A stretch of DNA of 13,957 nt from NCBI GenBank assembly GCA_009377735.1, contig WHTL01000069.1, forward strand, positions 1 through 13,957, given 5' to 3'. Below the pieces are notes generated by a model. That model searched no databases. It saw nothing but the letters and a program-made list of their open reading frames with translations, and was not told the DNA's origin. This document shows, piece by piece, positions 1 through 6,015 of this stretch. The number at the start of each line of letters is the position of its first letter. The stretch's first letter is position 1. A program made the position numbers and the translations under genes. The stretch comes from Acidimicrobiia bacterium (GTDB lineage: Bacteria; Actinomycetota; Acidimicrobiia; Spongiisociales; ZC4RG35).

Positions 1-69
1 GATCTTTTGGCGGCTACCGGCGACGCCGTGGTTCTGTGCCCTAACTACGGGGAGGGGGTCGGGCGATGA
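1..69 (+). CDS. 3' end of an unidentified upstream gene
   Basis: The frame beginning at base 1 stays open for 22 codons (ending CPNYGEGVGR) and stops with TGA at 67-69. That stop overlaps the ATG of the following cation-efflux fragment in an ATGA arrangement, which suggests translational coupling and one transcription unit. The fragment is too short to name. Small metal-sensing regulators of the ArsR/SmtB type often sit just before such transporters, but nothing in these residues proves that here. Confidence 0.4.
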   Translation, partial: DLLAATGDAVVLCPNYGEGVGR

Positions 70-329
70 GCCTGCACGCGCCGGCGTACGTCGCAGATCC
101 GGGCCGTCGCCAACAGCTCGGCCGCCGCGCCCAGCTCCTAGCTGCCGCCTCGGTCTCCAACAACCTGATCGAGGCCATCATCCCGAGCAGCTCCGGCTTG
201 GTCGCGGGGTCGATCGCCCTGGTCGGCTTCGGCTTGGACTCGATCGTCGAGGTCAGCAGCGGGCTAATCATCCTGTGGCAGTTTCACCATCCGCTTCTGG
301 AGTCTCGGGAACGGACGACGTGCTGTTGA
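66..329 (+). pseudogene. Truncated cation diffusion facilitator (CDF) transporter, N-terminal fragment
   Basis: This is an 87-codon ORF starting at ATG 66. From about residue 20 to 80 it reads like the first two membrane helices of a cation-efflux (CDF) transporter, with the typical stretch GSIALVGFGLDSIVEVSSG, which carries the Asp/Ser region of transmembrane helix 2. Intact proteins of this kind run to roughly 200-300 residues and export divalent metals such as Zn or Cd across the inner membrane. Here similarity ends near ESRER and the frame closes with TTCC-stop, so the remaining helices are missing. The next gene begins inside its last codons. In 48 of its codons I counted 42 ending in G or C (about 88%), unlike the following gene. 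It is probably non-functional. The family call is from motif memory and is fairly secure; the truncation is seen directly. Confidence 0.65.
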
Positions 330-1258
330 TCGGGATTGTCCTTGTTGGCGTGGCGGCGGCGCTCTTGTGGTTCGGAGCGGAGCTATTCGTCGAGAACGCC
401 GCGTCAGCTGGCTCCCGCCTCGGTGTTACTGGGCTAGCGGTGGGTCTCCTGCTTGCTGGCGCAGAACCCGAAGAGTTGATCACGGCGACTATCGCTGCGA
501 TGAGGGACCAGGGCGGAATCGCGGCCGGAGATGCGATCGGAACCAACATCACAATGCTGACGTTGGTTGTGGGACTCGCCGCCCTTCTAAGGCCTCTCCC
601 AACCGGCGGACGTGTGCGCCAGTACCTTCTGGGCGCGTCTGGTCTTGGGGTTGTTGCTGCTCTGCTGGTGCCGGGAGGAGTTAGCAGGGTGGAGGGAATT
701 GTCCTACTCATGGCCTACATCGCTGCTGTTGCTCTCGTCTGGATCAGGGAGCGGCAACCGCCGGCCATAGGCGAACTCGCAGAACTCAACGAAGAGGAGG
801 ATGAATCACAGGAGGAGGGCCGCGCTTGGCGAGGCCTGGTTCTGCTCGTAGCAGGGATCGGCATCATGGCGTTGGGTGGTTGGGTTGCTGTCACCGGTGC
901 AGAGAACCTGGTCGAAGCTATTGGTGTGGCCGAGTCGGTCGTTGGTCTCAGCATCGTGGCACTGGCAACAACCGCTGAGTTGTTCGCGTTGGCCATATCG
1001 GCCCACCGGCATGATCTCTCCGAGTTGGCCGTGGCCGGAGTGGTAGGTTCAGCCGGATACAACGCAACAATGACATTAGGCGGAGCGGCCTTGGCTCGCC
1101 CCATCGCCACTGCCGGAGTCGCTGGTGCCTCATGGTTAGCAGCCGGACTCCCGATGCTGATCCTCGCACTTGGCGGGCGACGTGGTCGCCTCACTCGACT
1201 GACTGGTGCTCCTCTGATCCTCACCTACGTGACCTACATCGTCGTGCTCTATCTCTAG
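320..1258 (+). CDS. Sodium/calcium exchanger (CaCA) family membrane protein
   Basis: This is a predicted cation/Ca2+ antiporter-like integral membrane protein of about 312 residues, with ten or so hydrophobic segments in two halves separated by an acidic loop near ELNEEEDESQEEG. The first half carries a degenerate alpha-1 repeat (GAEPEELITATIAAM, then GDAIGTNITM). The second carries an alpha-2 repeat (VALATTAELFALAIS, then GVVGSAGYNATM). Each keeps the Glu expected in the ion-binding helix, although the usual GTSxPE and GSNxxN forms are altered, so the ion may differ. I prefer GTG 320, where the first helix starts (LLIGIVLVGV) and a GGGAAC stretch lies upstream. The frame is open back to GTG 275, but those extra codons come from the neighbouring CDF remnant. 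In a 40-codon sample I counted about 62% GC at third positions, lower than its neighbours. The native start may have been lost at the junction. Confidence 0.75.
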   Translation: MLLIGIVLVGVAAALLWFGAELFVENAASAGSRLGVTGLAVGLLLAGAEPEELITATIAAMRDQGGIAAGDAIGTNITMLTLVVGLAALLRPLPTGGRVRQYLLGASGLGVVAALLVPGGVSRVEGIVLLMAYIAAVALVWIRERQPPAIGELAELNEEEDESQEEGRAWRGLVLLVAGIGIMALGGWVAVTGAENLVEAIGVAESVVGLSIVALATTAELFALAISAHRHDLSELAVAGVVGSAGYNATMTLGGAALARPIATAGVAGASWLAAGLPMLILALGGRRGRLTRLTGAPLILTYVTYIVVLYL

Positions 1259-1544
1259 AGCCGTCGCACAGGGACCTCCTGTCCGATAGTCGGTGGTTCC
1301 GGACCACACGCCCACGTGCCGTACCCGGACGGTCCCAAATATGAGCGGTTGCGGTAAGAGAGGCGGGGCCATTTGAGGCTCCTATGGACGGTCGCGGCAA
1401 GGCCAGTGAGATCTCTCACGAGGTGGCATGGACATGGGTATTTCCTAAGACCTCAACTAAGTGGGCCGATGAGCTTACTCGCTCCGTCGTAGGCGGGGCG
1501 AGGCGGAGACCGTCAGCTGGATCAGACGCCCAGACCGTGTCCCG
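1259..1544. other. Intergenic region without a recognisable gene (286 bp)
   Basis: This lies between the convergent ends of the exchanger gene and the acyl-CoA dehydrogenase gene. I see only weak hairpins: ACAGG/CCTGT around 1268-1282 and GTGAG/CTCAC around 1406-1419. Neither is followed by a T run. A plus-strand ORF that starts at 1384 continues antisense into the dehydrogenase gene and looks like chance. No promoter, RNA gene or repeat was identified. Confidence 0.5.
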
Positions 1545-2708
1545 TTACTTTTGCTGTGGGGATGTGGTTCCCGTATCGATCAGTCGTTTTGCAATGGTGT
1601 TCTTGAGTATCTCGGCGGAGCCACCTGCTATCTCATATGCCTTGGCGTCGCGGAGGTATCGACCGAATGGGGCTACGACCTGGGTGCCATGGGCTCCACA
1701 AACCTGGACTGCCATCGATGCCACTTTGGTGGCGAGGGCAGCGGCAAGGAGCTTTGCCTCCGATGAGGTCCGCTGATAGTCGAGGTCATCGTCGAGGTCG
1801 CGGGCGGCTTGGTAGCTGATCAGGCGGGCAGCATCGATCTCGGCAGAGGCCTCGGCGAAATACCACTGGATGCCCTGGAAGTCGATCACCCTCTCGTCGA
1901 ATGCGGTCCGATCGGCAACCCATTCAAACGCTTCGTCGAAAGCGGCCCTGGCAATGCCCAGGGAAATGCCGGCAGCGAGTGTGCGGCTGTTCGAGAGGGT
2001 GATGAGAGCTTGGCGGAGACCCTTCCCCTCCACTCCGATGAGGGCGTCTTCGGGAAGTTCGACTTCGTTGAGGACCAGGTTCACATGGGGGCCGTTCCGG
2101 AGTCCGAAGGTTTCGGCCTGCTCGGTTTCGTGAGTGGTGATCCCCGGGGTATCACGGTCGACGGCGAATGTGGAGACACCGATGTCGGTCTCCGCCAGCA
2201 CGACGAGGAACTCGGCGGCGGATCCAGACGTGATGAACGCCTTCTCCCCGTTGATCACCCATCCGGTGTCTGTCCGTAACGCTTTGGTGTCGAGGGAACG
2301 GATGTCACTCCCTCGACCACCTTCGGTCAGGGCGTAGGAAGCACGAAGTCCGGCAGCGTAGCGGGGCAACACCCGTTCCTTGAGTGATTCAGAACCGAAG
2401 AGCTCGATGATCTTGCTGCTCTGGAAGATCGTGATGAGACACACTCCGAGGCTGGCGCTGGCCGCCCCGAGCTCTTCGATCACCCCAAGCGCCTCCTCCA
2501 TGGATGCGCCACCGCCTCCGTATCGAGTGGGGAGTGTCATCGCATTCCAGCCCTGGGCGGCGGTTTGGCTGACAAGGTCGACCGGGTAGGTGTCCTGGCG
2601 ATCGATCTCGTCCGCTACAGGACGGACGATGTCGCGGGCAAACTGGCGTGCCGGTCTGGCGACTTCCTCGTCGACGAGGTATCGCCAAAATCCTTCGGGG
2701 CTACTCAT
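1545..2708 (-). CDS. Acyl-CoA dehydrogenase family flavoprotein
   Basis: This encodes 387 residues, the usual size for an acyl-CoA dehydrogenase, which oxidises an acyl-CoA at C2-C3 with FAD and passes electrons to ETF. The helical N-terminal domain covers about 1-120. The middle beta domain has the family signature ALTEGGRGSDIRS at 126-138 and WVINGEKAFIT at 150-160. The C-terminal helical domain ends with GRYLRDAKAYEIAGGSAEI at about 349-367. Both places that normally hold the catalytic Glu look changed: Gly362 in the final AGGS motif and Ser241 before Arg242. ATG 2708 is chosen because GGAG lies 7 nt upstream; ATG 2714 has almost no spacing. The frame stays open to 3050, but that extension is antisense-like sequence inside the upstream gene. 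The start overlaps that gene's end by 8 nt, so the two are co-translated. Substrate unknown. Confidence 0.85.
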   Translation of the reverse strand: MSSPEGFWRYLVDEEVARPARQFARDIVRPVADEIDRQDTYPVDLVSQTAAQGWNAMTLPTRYGGGGASMEEALGVIEELGAASASLGVCLITIFQSSKIIELFGSESLKERVLPRYAAGLRASYALTEGGRGSDIRSLDTKALRTDTGWVINGEKAFITSGSAAEFLVVLAETDIGVSTFAVDRDTPGITTHETEQAETFGLRNGPHVNLVLNEVELPEDALIGVEGKGLRQALITLSNSRTLAAGISLGIARAAFDEAFEWVADRTAFDERVIDFQGIQWYFAEASAEIDAARLISYQAARDLDDDLDYQRTSSEAKLLAAALATKVASMAVQVCGAHGTQVVAPFGRYLRDAKAYEIAGGSAEILKNTIAKRLIDTGTTSPQQK

Positions 2709-3762
2709 TGTCATGCTCCAATGCGTCGAGGACCAGCTTGTTGAACTCATCCATGTCAACGAGTCGGGTCGTCGGTGACACCACGTCATAGGTCCGCGCC
2801 CCACTTTGGTAGACAGTCTCAAGTGCCTGGCGAATAAGGGCGCTAGAACTCCATGGATGCAGGTCGGGACACCAATCGATGAGAGCGGCCAGGCAAAGCC
2901 ACGCTCCCGTCGGGTTCGATCTGCCCGAACCGGTGCGGTGAGGCGACGAGCCATGGGCCGGTTCGAAAAGAGCCGTCGCCCCATGACCGAAGCGTCGGTC
3001 AGGGTTGATGGTCGCCGACCCACATAGTGCCGGAGAACCGGCGCGAGCACACACGATGTCGGAGAGGATGTCCCCGAAAATACCCTCGGTGGCGATTACC
3101 GCCGGCATCTGGTGATCACGAACCAGTTCGTAGGCGGCTCGGTCGACGTTGACATAATCGAAGCCCACCCCGCGTTCACCCGAAACTTCTGTGGCGAGGC
3201 GTCGCCAGAGCCGTGAGGTAGCGAGGACACTCGCCTTGTCGACGCTGATGGCGCGGCGGCCCGATTCGGCCGCGGCATAGTCAGCTGCCAGCTCGAGCAC
3301 CTCGCGTACCCGGTCGGGTCGTAGCCGGATCTGATCGACGGCTTCCGTTGTGCCGTCGCTCTCAGTCCTCTGACTCGCATTGGCGTAGGCTCCGCCGGTG
3401 ATGTTGCGGACGATCGTCACCTCGTCGAGATCGGGTGCCCAAACGGTGCGGACACTTATCCGGAGGTCGAATATGTGTCGGAGTTCGATCAACGCCGTCT
3501 CCGGCGTCGGGCAGTCGGCCGGGGATACACCCGGATGGGTGCCTACCGCTCCGCTGAGGATCACATCGGCCGCTTGGCAGGCGGTGACGGACTCCTCTGG
3601 GAGGATCGAGCCAGATGTTGCCCAGCCCGACGAACCGTAGGGAAGTGGATCGCTGATCTCGATGGGAGCACCCCCGGTCTGAAGTCTGCGCAGATATTCG
3701 AGAGGGCCTTCGAGAATCTCGGTGCCGATGCCATCACCGGGGAGGAGAGCAATCGTCGTCAT
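2701..3762 (-). CDS. Isocitrate/isopropylmalate dehydrogenase family protein (LeuB-like)
   Basis: This is a 353-residue beta-decarboxylating dehydrogenase that would oxidise and decarboxylate a 2-hydroxy (malate-type) acid using NAD(P)+. It opens with IALLPGDGIGTEI. The residues that bind the malate moiety and metal in LeuB appear conserved: Arg95, Arg105, Arg119, Tyr126 (GGAY), Lys176 (SVDKASVL), Asp207, Asp231 and Asp235 (IFGDILSD). The cofactor loop is EPAHGSSPH, with His275 where NAD-specific isopropylmalate dehydrogenases have Asp. ATG 3762 is used because homology begins there and AGGA stands 8 nt upstream; the frame is open 34 codons further without similarity. It sits between an acyl-CoA synthetase (10-nt gap) and an acyl-CoA dehydrogenase (8-nt overlap), not with leuA or leuCD, so a role outside leucine synthesis is likely. 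Tartrate or a substituted malate is possible. Confidence 0.85.
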   Translation of the reverse strand: MTTIALLPGDGIGTEILEGPLEYLRRLQTGGAPIEISDPLPYGSSGWATSGSILPEESVTACQAADVILSGAVGTHPGVSPADCPTPETALIELRHIFDLRISVRTVWAPDLDEVTIVRNITGGAYANASQRTESDGTTEAVDQIRLRPDRVREVLELAADYAAAESGRRAISVDKASVLATSRLWRRLATEVSGERGVGFDYVNVDRAAYELVRDHQMPAVIATEGIFGDILSDIVCARAGSPALCGSATINPDRRFGHGATALFEPAHGSSPHRTGSGRSNPTGAWLCLAALIDWCPDLHPWSSSALIRQALETVYQSGARTYDVVSPTTRLVDMDEFNKLVLDALEHDNE

Positions 3763-3772
3763 CGTCTCCGTC

Positions 3773-4477
3773 CTATCTGAGAGACATCCATTGGAGCACC
3801 TTCTTATCGTCGAGAAGGCGACGTTGGATCTTGCCAGCGGCGGAATCCCGGGGAATGGCGTCAACCTGGGCGATCCGTGTCGGACGCATGAACACAGGTA
3901 GTTGTTGGGAGACTGCCGCTATCTCGGCGACCGGTACCGACTCGGAGACCACGTAGAGGACCACTTCGTCGTCGGAGAGATCCCCCTGCTGTTTCCAGAG
4001 GGCGAAATCATCGAGTTGGGCGACAAGGCCGATCTGCTCCTCGACGTAGGGGATTGGCACGAATTCGCCCTTGACCCTTATCGACTCTGCCGCCCGTTCC
4101 AGAAAGAGCAGACCTTCTCGATCAGCGATTTGTCCCAGATCACCGGTGGCGAACCAGCCTTCGGGGTCACGAGCCGGTTCGATGCGCCCTCGTGCAAAGT
4201 AGCCGGTGAAGAGCGTGTTCGGCTCACGTTCTCGGACAAGGATCTGACCGTCTTCGTCGAGTCTCCATTCAATGTCATCACGTGACCGACCCCCGTAGCG
4301 GGCGGCGTTGGCTGGGACCGTGTCTTCGACCGACCAGCGGTGCAGGTGGCTGACCCCGCCAGCTTCGGTCGATCCGTAGCCCGATATGGCCCGGGCTATC
4401 CCGAACTGTCTCATGAACCCTGCGTCAGCGTAGAACATTGTCCTGATCCGGAGTATCCGGGTGGCAGTCCTACCCAC
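3773..4477 (-). CDS. Acyl-CoA synthetase (ANL superfamily), N-terminally truncated
   Basis: The 234 residues match only the C-terminal half of an AMP-forming acyl-CoA ligase (normally about 500-520). Visible motifs are the A5-like YGSTEAGG at 34-41, TGDLG at 111-115 with the ribose-binding Asp, the hinge region FLERAAESIRVKGE at 125-138, and the A10-like AAGKIQRR at 213-220 with catalytic Lys216. The ATP phosphate-binding loop (TSGTTGxPK) and the whole first half are absent. Upstream in frame the reading closes at a TGA (4481-4483), so GTG 4477 is merely the first possible start, without a convincing ribosome site. The missing part would have extended rightwards, where a VOC gene fragment now begins. 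It probably cannot adenylate its substrate, but it remains the first gene of a tight three-gene cluster. Confidence 0.8.
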   Translation of the reverse strand: MGRTATRILRIRTMFYADAGFMRQFGIARAISGYGSTEAGGVSHLHRWSVEDTVPANAARYGGRSRDDIEWRLDEDGQILVREREPNTLFTGYFARGRIEPARDPEGWFATGDLGQIADREGLLFLERAAESIRVKGEFVPIPYVEEQIGLVAQLDDFALWKQQGDLSDDEVVLYVVSESVPVAEIAAVSQQLPVFMRPTRIAQVDAIPRDSAAGKIQRRLLDDKKVLQWMSLR

Positions 4478-4803
4478 CTCTCAGCGACTATGTCGAGATC
4501 TCCATACCACGGGAAACATTCGACACCCTCGAATACCGGTTTACCAAGCTCGACAACTTCCAGCTCCAGCTATGCCACCCCCGACCGGGCGACACACCCC
4601 AACGTCATTTCCTTGAGACTCGTGGTCCGGGGGTTTATCACCTCGCCTTCGCCGCACCGGATGTCGACGAATCGGAGAGAGCGGCGCTTGAGTCGGGACT
4701 AGCGATACTGGAAAAGGGACGTCGCCAGGACGGCAGCGGCTTCACCTACTTCGACACCGAAGACGAGATCGGTGTGACTCTGAATATCCGCACGCCCACC
4801 TGA
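4447..4803 (+). pseudogene. VOC/glyoxalase superfamily protein, C-terminal fragment without a start
   Basis: The frame that ends at TGA 4801-4803 is open from 4447 and contains no in-frame ATG or GTG. Its product reads like the second half of a vicinal-oxygen-chelate protein: FQLQLCHPRPGDTP, then RGPGVYHLAFAAPDVDE with the typical metal-ligand His, and finally FTYFDTEDEIGVTLNIR. In related proteins the last strand usually offers a metal-ligand Glu (GVxLEI); here Asn stands in that place. The first beta-alpha-beta unit, including the first metal His, is missing. It lies head to head with the truncated acyl-CoA synthetase, so both were probably cut by the same event. Not expected to be translated. 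Confidence 0.65.
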
Positions 4804-4805
4804 CT

Positions 4806-4937
4806 GTGAACGTTCTGATTGTTTTCGCCCACCCCGAACTGCGCTCCTTTTGCGGCGCCTCAAGGATCGAGCTCCGACGAATAGGCTCGGCTAGCCCGTT
4901 AGTTTCATTTCATGACCACCGATCCGATATGGCGTGA
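4806..4937 (+). pseudogene. Remnant of an NAD(P)H oxidoreductase (flavodoxin-like, NQO1/KefF type)
   Basis: GTG 4806 follows the VOC stop by two bases and opens a 43-codon frame. Its first 18 residues, MNVLIVFAHPELRSFCGA, are the hallmark start of flavodoxin-fold NAD(P)H quinone oxidoreductases (pattern MKVLIVxAHPxPxSFxxA), which carry FMN or FAD and reduce quinones by two electrons. After codon 18 (about base 4859) the similarity stops and the frame runs through the promoter region of the next gene into its first codons, ending at TGA 4935-4937. Intact relatives have about 180-260 residues, so almost the whole gene is missing. The two-base spacing suggests it was once translationally coupled to the VOC gene. 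Confidence 0.6.
4900..4911 (+). promoter_or_regulatory. Leaderless promoter of the FAD oxidoreductase gene
   Basis: A TAGTTT box (4900-4905), matching the actinobacterial TANNNT -10 pattern, ends 6 nt before ATG 4912. No Shine-Dalgarno sequence is present, so transcription probably starts at or next to the A of the start codon. No clear -35 box was found. Confidence 0.5.
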
Positions 4938-6015
4938 TCCCGATTGGAGGGGACCGGGGCCCGGACCTGCACCTGAGGATGCCGAGGTTTGTGTGGTGGG
5001 GCTCGGTGGCTCCGGATTGGCCGCGGTCAAGCGGCTCACCGAGTCGAACAGAAAGGTGGTCGGGATCGATGCCGGACGGATCGCCGGTGGTGCCGCCGGT
5101 GCCAACGGGGGATTCCTCCTCGCCGGTACCTCCGCCTTCTTCGACGAGGCGACCGAGGTCCTGGGAGAGGAGCGTGCTGGCGAGATCTACGCCATGACCG
5201 AGTCCGCTATCGGGACGTTGGTCGGTGATCGAGCCCGAGCGGGCTCCCTTCGGATCGCCGGCTCACCCCGGGAACTCGAGTCTTGCCGGAACCATTTGGA
5301 AGGCCTGCGTGCGGCGGGATTCAAAGCAGAATGGTACGTGGGATCGGAGGGTGAGGGTCTCCTCATCCCGGGAGACACCACCTACCAGCCGGTCCACACC
5401 GCCCGTCGGACTACGGAGAGGGTGCTCGAGGGTGGGGCCAGACTCCACGAAGACACCCGTGCCGTTCGGATCAAGCCGGGATTCGTCGACACCGACCGGG
5501 GGCCGATCCGGTGCGATCACGTGATCGTGGCCATCGACGGTCTTCTCGGCTCTGTCGTTCCCGAATTGGCGGGGCGCTCTCGCTCGGAGCGTCTCCAGAT
5601 GCTCGCCACCGAACCCGTTTGGAGAACCGTCACCACCAGGGCGGTATATCGGCGGTGGGGCATGGAGTACTACCAGCAGCTTCCGGATGGTCGGATCACC
5701 CTGGGCGGGTTCCGTGATGCCGAGGGTGACGAGGCATGGACCACCAGCACCGAAACCACCCCGGAGGTGCAGGACAGTCTCGACGAGCTCCTGCAAGGCC
5801 GTCTTGGTATAGATGCTCCCGTCAGACATCGTTGGGCGGCGACGGTGTCCTACACCGACGGGATCCTCCCCATTTGTGAGGAGATCTCACCCGGTCTGGC
5901 AGTAACCGGCGCCTACAACGGCACCGGCAATGTCATCGGACGACTCTGCGGGGAGGCTCTCGCCGATCAATATCTGGGTGGCCGGTCACACTGGCTCGAC
6001 CTCCTCGGGGGGTAG
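4912..6015 (+). CDS. FAD-dependent oxidoreductase (DAO family)
   Basis: This is a 367-residue flavoprotein of the D-amino-acid oxidase/glycine oxidase-like superfamily, which oxidises C-N bonds of amines or amino acids. The dinucleotide-binding fold is at 25-53: VCVVGLGGSGLAA with Gly30/32/35, ending at Asp53 (VVGIDAG), where most relatives have Glu to bind the FAD ribose. Next comes AGGAAGANGGFLLAG, the flavin-contacting stretch. The substrate domain covers roughly 100-280. The C-terminal FAD site is TDGILPICEE followed by GLAVTGAYNGTGNVIGR, as in gamma-glutamylputrescine oxidase-like proteins. Length is normal and the gene looks intact. The start fits an apparent leaderless promoter. Its last 30 bases overlap the end of the convergent transporter gene. 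Substrate unknown; the adjacent transporter gives no firm hint. Confidence 0.85.
   Translation: MTTDPIWRDPDWRGPGPGPAPEDAEVCVVGLGGSGLAAVKRLTESNRKVVGIDAGRIAGGAAGANGGFLLAGTSAFFDEATEVLGEERAGEIYAMTESAIGTLVGDRARAGSLRIAGSPRELESCRNHLEGLRAAGFKAEWYVGSEGEGLLIPGDTTYQPVHTARRTTERVLEGGARLHEDTRAVRIKPGFVDTDRGPIRCDHVIVAIDGLLGSVVPELAGRSRSERLQMLATEPVWRTVTTRAVYRRWGMEYYQQLPDGRITLGGFRDAEGDEAWTTSTETTPEVQDSLDELLQGRLGIDAPVRHRWAATVSYTDGILPICEEISPGLAVTGAYNGTGNVIGRLCGEALADQYLGGRSHWLDLLGG

Noticed and set aside
1406..1419. Small hairpin GTGAG/CTCAC as a terminator
   Set aside because: The stem is only 5 bp with no T run, and it is more than 100 bp from either gene end.
1384..1776. Plus-strand ORF of 130 codons after the exchanger gene
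   Set aside because: Its second half is antisense to the acyl-CoA dehydrogenase, no family features are visible, and no ribosome site precedes it.
1809..2279. Plus-strand ORF of 156 codons
   Set aside because: It is a shadow of the acyl-CoA dehydrogenase, without start signals or recognisable domains.
2709..3050. 114-codon upstream extension of the acyl-CoA dehydrogenase frame
   Set aside because: It lies entirely inside the LeuB-like gene in another frame, shows no family similarity, and a good ribosome site precedes ATG 2708.
3763..3864. 34-codon upstream extension of the LeuB-like gene
   Set aside because: It overlaps the synthetase gene, and homology starts exactly at MTTIALLPGDG with AGGA upstream.
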